64,000 bases of DNA from Acidobacteriota bacterium (lineage in GTDB: Bacteria; Acidobacteriota; Vicinamibacteria; Vicinamibacterales; JAKQTR01): assembly GCA_026393755.1 (NCBI GenBank), contig JAPKZO010000023.1, forward strand, positions 1 through 64,000. Reading direction: 5' to 3'. Numbering within the stretch: the first letter of the stretch is position 1; each line of letters starts with the position of its first letter. The position numbers were made by a program, and so were the translations under genes. This document shows, piece by piece, positions 26,421 through 34,226 of the stretch. The notes beneath the pieces are model-generated. The model made no database searches, was not told the origin of the DNA, and saw only the letters and a list, made by a program, of their open reading frames with translations.

Positions 26421-27421
26421 GCGATTGGGGTCTTCATCCACGGTGCCGTATTGTGGAAATTGGCGACAACGCCTCCGGGCGGGACCAGCGCGTCGCACGC
26501 GATCCGCTCGGCGGGAGTGATGGACATGTCGAGCACCGGCAGCAGCTCGGTCAACTGTTCCATCGTGCGGGGACCGAGTACCGGCGAGGTCACGCCAGGT
26601 TGGTCCTTGCACCAGAGCAGCGCGAGTTGCCCCGGCGTCCTTCCATGCTCCCGGGCGACGACGGCGAAACGCCGACCAATCTCGATACCGGCCGGCGTGA
26701 CCCGATTCGCGTAGCTGTTGTTGGGGCCGGGACACTGGATCATCCGTGAGTCGTTCGGAATCGTCTTCGCATCCGGATAACGTCCCGCCAAGACTCCTTG
26801 CGCGATGGGCGCCCACGGCAGAATCGCCAGGTCGTAGCGCAGCGCCAGCGGAATCAGCTCGTTTTCAATCCGGCGGTCGAGCAGGTTGTAGGGCGGCTGC
26901 TCACTGACGTAGCGCGCCAGGCCGAGCCGCTCACTGACGGCCAGCGCTTCCATCACCATCCACGCGGGATGCGTCGAACACCCGATGTAGCGCACCTTGC
27001 CTGCCCGCACCAGATCAGTGAGCGCGCCGAGCGTCTCGTCGATCGGAATCTCCGGGCTGGGGCGATGGACCTGGTAGAGATCGATATAGTCGGTCCCGAG
27101 CCGTCTCAACGACTCCTCACAGGCCTTGAGGATATGGAGTCGCGAGCCCCCGAAGTCGTTCGGGCCGTCACCCACGCGCCATTGCACCTTCGTCGCCAGC
27201 ACGACCCGTCCGCGTCGATCCGCGAGCGCCTTGCCGACAATCCGCTCGGATTCGCCCCCATGATAGTTATTGGCGGTATCAACGAGGTTGATGCCCGCAT
27301 CGAGCGCCGCGTGGGTCATCCGGACCGCATCGGCCTCACTGGTGCCGCCGCCAAAATTCAAGGTCCCGAGGCAGAGTGGCGACACGCGAACGCCGGTGCG
27401 GCCGAGCAGACGGTATTCCAT
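26417..27421 (-). CDS. Aldo/keto reductase
   Basis: This 334-residue NADP(H)-dependent oxidoreductase of the AKR superfamily has a TIM barrel with [19 protein letters not shown] at the start, [19 protein letters not shown] (catalytic Asp and Tyr), VVLATKVQW (Lys) and [15 protein letters not shown] (His). The cofactor end includes [13 protein letters not shown]. It is a general short-chain carbonyl reductase or dehydrogenase of the YajO/general stress 69 type; the substrate is not predictable. It is the first gene of a pair with the P-loop protein and is divergent from the DUF457 gene. Confidence 0.9.
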   Translation of the reverse strand: MEYRLLGRTGVRVSPLCLGTLNFGGGTSEADAVRMTHAALDAGINLVDTANNYHGGESERIVGKALADRRGRVVLATKVQWRVGDGPNDFGGSRLHILKACEESLRRLGTDYIDLYQVHRPSPEIPIDETLGALTDLVRAGKVRYIGCSTHPAWMVMEALAVSERLGLARYVSEQPPYNLLDRRIENELIPLALRYDLAILPWAPIAQGVLAGRYPDAKTIPNDSRMIQCPGPNNSYANRVTPAGIEIGRRFAVVAREHGRTPGQLALLWCKDQPGVTSPVLGPRTMEQLTELLPVLDMSITPAERIACDALVPPGGVVANFHNTAPWMKTPIA

Positions 27422-27515
27422 GCTTCTGCGTCTTGCGCGACAGAGAGATGCTTGCCTCGCACGTCCGCGTCAACTCCAGGTCTCGAGCGTGACGCCGGGC
27501 CCAATCTCCCCCATC

Positions 27516-27601
27516 GTACCGTTACGTTGGCGTTCCGGCAACCCTCTGTCGAAAATGAGACTGGAGTCTCATCCTCGACGGCGTTCGACGTCGGGTAGAA
27601 T
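27516..27601 (+). promoter_or_regulatory. Divergent promoter region with TAGAAT box close to start codon
   Basis: TAGAAT at 27596-27601 lies 10 bp before the ATG of the DUF457 gene, with TCGACG near 27575-27580 as a weak -35. No Shine-Dalgarno sequence lies between box and ATG, so the mRNA may be nearly leaderless. GTACCGTTACGTTGG at 27516-27530 resembles the CGGTAACCGT motif seen upstream of other genes. Confidence 0.4.
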
Positions 27602-27611
27602 CAACCGACAC

Positions 27612-28733
27612 ATGGAACCCCTTGCCCACACCCTTGCCGGCGCCTGCCTCGCCGAGACCGGCCTCAAGCGGGTCACGCCGCTGGCCGCCTCGACCCTCGT
27701 CATCGCGGCCAATCTGGCCGACGTGGATGGTGCCTGTTATCTGCGCAGCGCCGACCTCGCGTTTGGCTTCCGACGCGGATTGACGCACGGCGTGCTGGCC
27801 TGGTTCCTCCTCCCCGTCCTCTTGACCGCCGCCATGGTGGCATTCGATCGTCTCGTGAGACGGCGAATCCGACCCGGCGCCAGTCCAGTCCGACCGGTCC
27901 CGCTGTTCTGGCTTTCGGTGGCCGGCGTGCTGTCGCATCCCTTTCTCGACTGGCTGAACACGTACGGCGTGCGCCTGCTGATGCCCTTTTCCGACCGCTG
28001 GTTCTACGGCGACACGCTGTTCATTTTGGATCCGTGGCTGTGGATCATTCTTGGCAGCGTCGTGATGATCGCGTGGACGGTGACGCGGCCAGGCGTGCTG
28101 CTCTGGACGATCATCGGGATCGGAACCACGCTGCTCGTCGCCCTGAACCCCCTCGTGCCTGCGTGGGCCCGATTCGCGTGGTTCGTCTCGCTCGCGGTCC
28201 TCATTGGCGCCCGCCTGCTCCTGCCGGCGGCCGCCCGCCCGAGGGCTGCGGTGGGCGCACTGGTGGTCGCGGTCGTCTACATCGCGGCGATGTACGGAGG
28301 GTCGAGAGCGGCCGAACGCCAGGTGCGTGCCCTCGCCGCCGACCGCGGCTGGCAGGTTGACCGGGTTGCAGCCATGCCGGTGCCGGCTGAGCCGACACGC
28401 CGTGTCGTCATTGCCGAAACGCCCACGCGGTACCTGCTCGTCCCGCTCGACTGGACGCGCGGTCCGGCCGCGGACGTCGAGCCGGCCGTGGTTGAGCGCG
28501 GCGTACCCCATCCCGCCATCGACGCGGCGCTCAACCTGCCCACGCTCCAAGGCACGCGCCGATGGCTCCGCTTTCCAAGCTACGAAGTGGTGCCCGGGCC
28601 AGAAGGCGGTTATCGGGTGATCATTCGCGACGCGCGGTTCTCGGTGGGCACCCCAAAAGGATTCGGCGTCATTGCAATCGTCGATCTGGATCGACAACTG
28701 AGGCCGGTCGTCGCGCCTGCGGAGAAACAATGA
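27612..28733 (+). CDS. Membrane-bound metal-dependent hydrolase-like protein (DUF457/YdjM family)
   Basis: This 373-residue integral membrane protein carries the YdjM-type N-terminus MEPLAHTLAGACLAETGL with conserved His, then LVIAANLADVDGACYL, RGLTHGVLAWFLLPVLL and VAGVLSHPFLDWLNTYGVRLLMPFSDRWFYGD, whose His/Asp residues are the putative metal ligands. Four to five membrane helices follow, then a soluble domain of about 140 residues. In bacteria such proteins are predicted phospholipid or glycolipid hydrolases. Its stop overlaps the start of the acyltransferase/acyl-ligase gene (ATGA), consistent with a joint role in lipid metabolism. Confidence 0.85.
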   Translation: MEPLAHTLAGACLAETGLKRVTPLAASTLVIAANLADVDGACYLRSADLAFGFRRGLTHGVLAWFLLPVLLTAAMVAFDRLVRRRIRPGASPVRPVPLFWLSVAGVLSHPFLDWLNTYGVRLLMPFSDRWFYGDTLFILDPWLWIILGSVVMIAWTVTRPGVLLWTIIGIGTTLLVALNPLVPAWARFAWFVSLAVLIGARLLLPAAARPRAAVGALVVAVVYIAAMYGGSRAAERQVRALAADRGWQVDRVAAMPVPAEPTRRVVIAETPTRYLLVPLDWTRGPAADVEPAVVERGVPHPAIDAALNLPTLQGTRRWLRFPSYEVVPGPEGGYRVIIRDARFSVGTPKGFGVIAIVDLDRQLRPVVAPAEKQ

Positions 28734-31402
28734 CCCGTCTTGCCCTCTACCTGCTCGGCTGCGCCATCGCCTTCGCCGCACGTCCGCTCATCGCGCTCAG
28801 ATATCGCATCGAGTTCAAGGGCCTCGAGACGCTCGCCAAGGCGGATGCTCGCGGCATCCTCTTTCTGCCGAATCACGCCGCCCTGGTCGATCCCGTCATT
28901 CTCGTCGCGTGGTTGTTTCCCCGTTTCAAGCTGCGCCCGCTCGCCGACGAGTACCAGGTCGGTCGCACGGCGCTCGGGAAAGTCGTGAAAGTCTTCGGCA
29001 CCCGCATTCTGCCCAACATGGAACTCAGGGGAGCTGCCGCGCGCGAGGGCATGAAGAAGGCCGTCGCTGATCTGATCGACGGACTCCGGTCAGGGGAGCG
29101 CATCTTGCTCTACCCCGCCGGGCGGATCAAGCGGCAACTCCTCGAGGATCTCGGGAGCGCCAGTGGTGTTGAGACGATCGTCAAGGCCATTCCGGACGTC
29201 CGGATCATCCTGATGCGCCACGACGGCCTCTGGGGCAGCTCGTTCAGCTGGGCGGCGACGGGCCGCGTTCCCCCGTTTGGCACGATCCTCATGGAAGGGG
29301 TGAAGCACCTGCTGAAGAACGGCATCTTCTTCATGCCCCGGCGCCGCGTGACGATCGAGTGCGTCGAACCGGCCGATTTTCCGCGGCGGGGCAGCCGGTC
29401 GGCGATGAATCGGTACATGGAAGCGTTCTACAACGCGAAGACGTCCCGCAACACGTATGTTCCCTACCGATTCTGGGAATCCGGCGGGCCGCAGATCCGG
29501 CCCGAGCCGGTTCACGAGCTGCCACGGGCTGACGCCTCGCCGGTCGCGCCCGTCGTCAGGAACGCGGTACTCGCGCATCTGGCCGAGATGTCGGGACGCC
29601 AGGACCTCACCATGTCGCACGTGCTGGCGCGCGATGTCGGCCTCGACAGCCTCGCGCTCGCCGAACTGGTCACGTGGATTCAAGCCGAGTTTGGCTTCTC
29701 TGTCGGCACGCCGGAGAGCCTGGTGACGGTCGGCGATGTGGCGCTGGCGGCCGCCGGACGCGGTGTGTCGGCCGTCGTACCGGCGGACCTGCCGCCGATG
29801 GCCGCGAACTGGTTCACCGACGCCGACAACCGCACGCGGCTCGCGCTGCCGGCGAGCCGCACCCTGATGGACGCGTTCCTCGTCCAGGTCTCCGCGCGGC
29901 CGAGGCAGCCGATCGTGGCCGACCAGAAGAGCGGCGTCCGGACTTACCGGGATCTGGTCACGGCGATCTTTGCGCTGAAGCCGATCATCGAGAAGCTGCC
30001 GGGCGAGTACGTCGGCATCATGATGCCCGCCTCGGTCGGCGCCGCGGTGCTCACGCTGACGACGCTCGCGTGCGGCAAGACGGCGGTGATGGTCAACTGG
30101 ACCGCCGGCATGCGCACGATTCGTCAGTCGCTCGACTCGCTGGGTGTCGGCACGGTGATCACACCGCGGGAGCTGACGACCAAGCTGACCGGACTCGGCA
30201 CCGACCTGACGGAGATTCAGGACCGGCTCCTGTATGTCGAAGATCTGATCGCGTCGCTCGGTCCGCTGGACAAGCTCATCGCGGCCATTCGCGGATCCGT
30301 CGGCCGTCGGTCGCTCGCCAGGGTGCCGCAGCGAGAGGTCGCCGTCGTGCTGTTTACGAGCGGTTCGGAGAACGTCCCCAAGGCGGTGCCGCTGACGCAC
30401 GCCAACCTGCTCACCAATGTCGGCGACATCCTGACCATGGGACAGCTGGAGGAACGGGACGTGCTGCTGGGATTACTGCCGCCGTTCCATTCATTCGGCC
30501 TGACGGCCACGCTGCTGCTTCCGCTCTGCATCGGCATGCGCACCGCCTATCACCCCAATCCGACCGAGGCGGCGCTCATCGCGCAAAAGATCGACGCCGC
30601 CCGCGCCACCGTGATCTTCGCGACGCCGACGTTTCTCGCCGGCATCGTCCGGGCGGCGGGGCCGCGACAGCTCGACTCGCTTCGGCTCGCGGTCACCGGC
30701 GCCGAGAAGTGTCCGACCCAGCTGTACGACGCGCTGCGCACGCGAGTGCCGGGCGCGATCATTCTCGAAGGATATGGCATCACGGAATGTTCGCCGGTCG
30801 TCTCGGTGACCCCGATGGACGCGCCCGTGCCCGGCAGCGTCGGACGGCTCTTGCCGAGGGTCGAGGGCGTCGTGGTCAATCTCGACGTCACCCGGCGCGC
30901 GGCTCCCGACGAGACCGGAATGCTGCTGGTTCGCGGTCCGAGCGTGTTTGGCGGGTACCTGCATTACACCGGCGAATCGCCGTTTGTGGAGTTCGAGGGC
31001 CGCTCATGGTACCGCACGGGCGACCTGGTGAGCGCGACCGCCGACGGCACGCTCTACTTCCAGGGACGCCTCAAGCGCTTCGTCAAGCTGGGTGGAGAGA
31101 TGATCTCGCTGCCGGCGATTGAGTCGGCCCTGCAGAAGCACTTTGCCCAGCCAGGCGATGAGGGCCCGGTCATTGCCATCGATGCACTCGGCGACCCCGA
31201 GAGCCCGGACATCGCACTCTTCACGCGCGCGCCGGCGGATCGGTCGCACGTCAACGCACTCATCAAGGAGGCTGGCCTGAGCGCGCTCCACAACATCCGG
31301 CAGATCGTGCAGGTCGACGCGATTCCCGTGCTCGGCACCGGGAAGACCGACTACCGCACGTTGAGAGCCCAACACTCCGGATATCATCACTCCCAGAGTT
31401 GA
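28730..31402 (+). CDS. Trifunctional lipid enzyme: PlsC acyltransferase + ACP domain + acyl-AMP ligase
   Basis: This 890-residue protein has three domains in order. Residues about 30-220 are a PlsC/LPLAT domain with the catalytic NHAALVDP and a substrate segment LLYPAGRIKRQ. Residues about 255-345 form an acyl-carrier domain with the phosphopantetheine serine in GLDSLALAELV. Residues about 370-880 are an ANL-family acyl-AMP ligase (LFTSGSENVPKAV, EGYGITECSPVVSVTP, YRTGDLVS, GTGKTDYRTL). This resembles the E. coli Aas acyltransferase/acyl-ACP synthetase but with a built-in carrier domain, so it could activate a fatty acid, load it on itself and acylate a lysolipid. The ATG at 28730 overlaps the upstream stop by 4 bp. 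Confidence 0.9.
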   Translation: MTRLALYLLGCAIAFAARPLIALRYRIEFKGLETLAKADARGILFLPNHAALVDPVILVAWLFPRFKLRPLADEYQVGRTALGKVVKVFGTRILPNMELRGAAAREGMKKAVADLIDGLRSGERILLYPAGRIKRQLLEDLGSASGVETIVKAIPDVRIILMRHDGLWGSSFSWAATGRVPPFGTILMEGVKHLLKNGIFFMPRRRVTIECVEPADFPRRGSRSAMNRYMEAFYNAKTSRNTYVPYRFWESGGPQIRPEPVHELPRADASPVAPVVRNAVLAHLAEMSGRQDLTMSHVLARDVGLDSLALAELVTWIQAEFGFSVGTPESLVTVGDVALAAAGRGVSAVVPADLPPMAANWFTDADNRTRLALPASRTLMDAFLVQVSARPRQPIVADQKSGVRTYRDLVTAIFALKPIIEKLPGEYVGIMMPASVGAAVLTLTTLACGKTAVMVNWTAGMRTIRQSLDSLGVGTVITPRELTTKLTGLGTDLTEIQDRLLYVEDLIASLGPLDKLIAAIRGSVGRRSLARVPQREVAVVLFTSGSENVPKAVPLTHANLLTNVGDILTMGQLEERDVLLGLLPPFHSFGLTATLLLPLCIGMRTAYHPNPTEAALIAQKIDAARATVIFATPTFLAGIVRAAGPRQLDSLRLAVTGAEKCPTQLYDALRTRVPGAIILEGYGITECSPVVSVTPMDAPVPGSVGRLLPRVEGVVVNLDVTRRAAPDETGMLLVRGPSVFGGYLHYTGESPFVEFEGRSWYRTGDLVSATADGTLYFQGRLKRFVKLGGEMISLPAIESALQKHFAQPGDEGPVIAIDALGDPESPDIALFTRAPADRSHVNALIKEAGLSALHNIRQIVQVDAIPVLGTGKTDYRTLRAQHSGYHHSQS

Positions 31403-31418
31403 TGACTCCCGGAGTGAT
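31386..31418. terminator. Inverted repeat after the acyl-ligase gene
   Basis: ATCACTCC (31386-31393) and GGAGTGAT (31411-31418) can pair, and a smaller ACTCC/GGAGT hairpin nests at the right side. The repeat straddles the stop codon of the acyl-ligase gene, in the short space before the convergent nucleotidyltransferase gene. Confidence 0.35.
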
Positions 31419-31445
31419 TAGGACATTCGCCGGATTGAGGCACCA

Positions 31446-32261
31446 CTACAGTGTCACCTGGACGCCGGCGAGCCGGCTGGCCACGCGGCTGATGTCGCCT
31501 CGGCTGGACAGGTCGAGCACGCCGGCGCGCATCCGTGCCACGGCAAACCTGACGCCCGCGTCGCGCTGCGCAAGGCGCACGGCGTCAGGAATCTCGAGCT
31601 CGCCCCGCGATGAGGGCTTCACCCGCCGGCACGCGTCCAGCACGTCGCGGGTGAACCGCCAGCAATTCATGCTGAGAAACACTTCGCCGCCGGACGACGC
31701 CAGCGTGGCTTCGTCCGGCTTCTCGATCACGTCCACCAGCGAATCGTCAGGCGCGATACGCACGATGGCGAACTGGCGAACGCGGTCGGCCTCAACATTG
31801 CTTTCGCGGACCATTGCGTCCCGCTCGAATGCCACCAATCCGGCTCCCTGCATGCGGACGAGCGCGCGGAATGCGTCCACCGGGTAGTAGTTGTCGGAAT
31901 TCAGCACCAGGAAGTCTTCGTTCCCGACGATCGGCGCGGCGGCTGTCACGGCGTCGGCTGTGCCGAGCGGCCGCTCCTGGACGGCGAAGCTGATGCGAAC
32001 GCGGGTCGGCGCCACGGTCTCGGTGTAGTAGCGCCGCACGGCGTCGTGCTCGGGCCCAATCACCAGACAGACGTGGCGCACCCCGGCGTCGGCCAGCGCA
32101 CTCAGGACAAAGTCGAGAAACGGCCGGCCGATCGGGATCATCGCCTTGACGCCCGTCGCGGCGACGCGCGACTGTTCGTCTCCCACTCCCTCCGCGTGTT
32201 CGTCTCGACGCATCCGCGTCCCGAGGCCGCGCGCCAGAATCACCGCGCATGGTGGTGTCAT
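31446..32261 (-). CDS. Sugar-1-phosphate nucleotidyltransferase-like protein
   Basis: This 271-residue protein is of the NTP_transferase family. The N-terminal activation motif is AVILARGLGTRMRR, a variant of GGxGTRM in which the first Gly of the pair is Arg. KAMIPIGRPFLDFVL and LGTADAV follow, and LVLNSDNYYPVDAF holds the metal-binding Asp. ELEIPDAVRLA is the C-terminal product-binding segment. It probably forms an NDP-sugar for envelope polysaccharide. The ATG at 32261 was chosen over the GTG at 32276 because GGAG lies about 12 bases ahead and homology starts there. Confidence 0.85.
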   Translation of the reverse strand: MTPPCAVILARGLGTRMRRDEHAEGVGDEQSRVAATGVKAMIPIGRPFLDFVLSALADAGVRHVCLVIGPEHDAVRRYYTETVAPTRVRISFAVQERPLGTADAVTAAAPIVGNEDFLVLNSDNYYPVDAFRALVRMQGAGLVAFERDAMVRESNVEADRVRQFAIVRIAPDDSLVDVIEKPDEATLASSGGEVFLSMNCWRFTRDVLDACRRVKPSSRGELEIPDAVRLAQRDAGVRFAVARMRAGVLDLSSRGDISRVASRLAGVQVTL

Positions 32262-32289
32262 CAGCGGGTTCTCCACAAATGGCCTGTCG

Positions 32290-32760
32290 TTACCGGCCGT
32301 CTGCCGGCGTGAGCCGCCGGCACATCAGTCGTTCCGACGCGCCCTCGATGATGAAATCCGGCAGCTCGCCCACCTGCACGAATCCCTCGCGCTCGTACAG
32401 GGCTTTCGCCCGGAGGTTGAACGACGACACGCAGAGGAACAGATGCCGGGCACGCGTCGCGAAGCGCTTCGCGACAAACGCGATCATGGCTCGGCCCACG
32501 CCGCGCGACCGGAACGCGTCGGCAACCGCGATCGAGACGACGTAGGGGGCGCCGGCGATTCCCTGCGGGCGAACCAGGACGAATCCGCACCGCCCACCGT
32601 CGATTTCGGCAATATGCAGTTCGTCCAGAGGATGCCAGCACGATGCCAGGCAGGCGTCGTACGGGCGCCGCAGCGTCAACCAGGGCTCCGATGCCGCCAT
32701 CAAGGAGGCGGCCCATTCCCGGTCGCCATCACGAGCGCTCCTGATAGCCATGTTGTCCAT
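32290..32760 (-). CDS. GNAT family N-acetyltransferase
   Basis: This 156-residue protein has the GNAT fold: VVSIAVADAFRSRGVGRAMIAFV carries the acetyl-CoA-binding R/QxxGxG/A motif and LFLCVSSFNLRAKALYEREGF is motif B. The substrate is unknown. The ATG at 32760 is preferred; the frame runs upstream to 32913 without family similarity. It lies 28 bp before the nucleotidyltransferase gene on the same strand, so acetylation of a sugar made in the same pathway is possible. Confidence 0.85.
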   Translation of the reverse strand: MDNMAIRSARDGDREWAASLMAASEPWLTLRRPYDACLASCWHPLDELHIAEIDGGRCGFVLVRPQGIAGAPYVVSIAVADAFRSRGVGRAMIAFVAKRFATRARHLFLCVSSFNLRAKALYEREGFVQVGELPDFIIEGASERLMCRRLTPADGR

Positions 32761-32878
32761 GAGCACTCCGACGCCACACCAGACCGTGTCCGCCCGACTA
32801 TAATCTGCGACGGAGTCCGTCGCGTCTCGCGCGCCGGCGTCGGGGGCGCAACGCGCACGCGCAAAAGGAGGCCAGTCG

Positions 32879-33307
32879 ATGGGACGTCCGCCACAAGTGA
32901 CCGGTTCGGGCATCGCGCCGCGCCGCAGGATACCCTATTCGCGGGCCTGGAACATCATTGCGCGAACGGTTCATCTTGCGGCCACCGGCACGCTGCTCGG
33001 GGGGCACGTCTTCGGTGTGCCGGCCCTCCGCCTCGAGACGGCGCTGTGGCTGGCCATCGGCAGTGGCGCGGCAATGATTGCGCTCGAAATGTGGGCATCG
33101 GTCCACTGGGCGCATCAGGGATGCGCGCTGATGCTCTACGCGAAGCTGGGGCTGCTCTGCCTGATTCCGTGGTGGTGGAGCTATCGGGTGCCCATCCTGC
33201 TGGCGGTCGTCGTCATCGCGTCGATCGGCGCACACGCGCCGCGGACGATTCGCCACTACTCCATCATCTTCCGGCGCGTGATGGCCGAGCCTACTTCTTC
33301 AGTTTGA
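32879..33307 (+). CDS. Small membrane protein of unknown function
   Basis: This 142-residue protein has four likely membrane helices (ARTVHLAATGTLLGGHVFGV, ALWLAIGSGAAMIALEMWASV, LYAKLGLLCLIPWWWSY, ILLAVVVIASIGAHA). Several His residues sit in or next to helices, which could bind heme or metal, but I do not recognise the family. A TATAAT at 32799-32804 may be its promoter. Its 3' end overlaps the convergent korB gene by 17 bp. Confidence 0.65.
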   Translation: MGRPPQVTGSGIAPRRRIPYSRAWNIIARTVHLAATGTLLGGHVFGVPALRLETALWLAIGSGAAMIALEMWASVHWAHQGCALMLYAKLGLLCLIPWWWSYRVPILLAVVVIASIGAHAPRTIRHYSIIFRRVMAEPTSSV

Positions 33308-34187
33308 ACAGATCCAGCACCTGGGCCCGCGGCCGTGTTCCGGCACCGAGCTCCTGCTGTCTGGCGCGGGCGGTTCCCTCGAACGTCGGGCTCGGCGTGC
33401 CTTTTCTGTAGAAGACGCCCGTATAGAGCTTTTCGCCGTATTGCTGCGCCAGCCCCATCGCCGCCAGGCTGTTCGACGCATCGTGGTTCAGCGATTCCAG
33501 CGGCTGCATCAGCGCCTTCTGCGCCTTGAGCTGCTGATCGTCCATGCCATAGGTGACGCACGGAGACTGGACGTTGATGAAGGCGAATCCGGGGAAGCGG
33601 ATCCCCTCTTCGATCACCTTCGCCAGGCCGCTCATGTCGGCCGGCGTGCCCTGCGCCACGAACTCCGCGCCGTAGCCGAGCACGTAGAGCAGCGGGTTGA
33701 CGGGCGCTTCGATCGAGCCGTACATGGATGTCACCGAGACCAGCCCCCGCCGTGAGGTCGGCGAGAGCTGCCCCTTGGTGAGGCCGTAGATCTGGTTGTC
33801 CATCACGATGTAGGTGAGATCGACATTGCGGCGAATCGCATGCGCGACGTGTCCGCCGCCGATCGAGAAGCCGTCACCGTCGCCGCCGGCCACCAGCACG
33901 AGCAGATCCGGGTTGGCGAGCTTGATGCCCTGCGCGATCGGCAGCGCCCGTCCGTGCACGGTGTTGAACCCGTACGCGGTCGTGTAGCCGGGAATCCGGC
34001 TGGAACATCCGATGCCTGACACGAACGCGATCTCGTGCGGCGGGCGGCCGATGTTCGCCAGCGCGCGATAGATGGCCTGCACCACGCCGAAGTCGCCGCA
34101 GCCCGGACACCAGATGGGCTTCAGGTCGCTCTTGTAGTTCTTGGCCGTATAGTCCTGAATCGGTCTCGTCGTTGCTGTCGTGCTCAT
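33291..34187 (-). CDS. korB: 2-oxoacid:ferredoxin oxidoreductase, beta subunit
   Basis: This 298-residue ThDP-binding subunit has IWCPGCGDFGVVQAIYRAL at the N-terminus, SGIGCSSRIPGY, the ThDP-Mg motif GGDGDGFSIGGGHVAHAIRRN and VMDNQIYGLTKGQLSPT. Together with the alpha/gamma subunit encoded 39 bp upstream it oxidatively decarboxylates a 2-oxoacid (2-oxoglutarate is the common substrate for this two-subunit layout) to an acyl-CoA while reducing ferredoxin. No ferredoxin-like delta subunit is encoded nearby, as is usual for aerobic-type KorAB. Confidence 0.92.
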   Translation of the reverse strand: MSTTATTRPIQDYTAKNYKSDLKPIWCPGCGDFGVVQAIYRALANIGRPPHEIAFVSGIGCSSRIPGYTTAYGFNTVHGRALPIAQGIKLANPDLLVLVAGGDGDGFSIGGGHVAHAIRRNVDLTYIVMDNQIYGLTKGQLSPTSRRGLVSVTSMYGSIEAPVNPLLYVLGYGAEFVAQGTPADMSGLAKVIEEGIRFPGFAFINVQSPCVTYGMDDQQLKAQKALMQPLESLNHDASNSLAAMGLAQQYGEKLYTGVFYRKGTPSPTFEGTARARQQELGAGTRPRAQVLDLFKLKK

Positions 34188-34226
34188 ACCGAGGTCCTCT
34201 CTCCGAAACGTCCTTCGCCGAAATCC

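Noticed and set aside
29090-30400. A 436-codon minus-strand frame opposite the acyltransferase/acyl-ligase
   Set aside because: Antisense shadow without homology; the plus-strand protein is complete.
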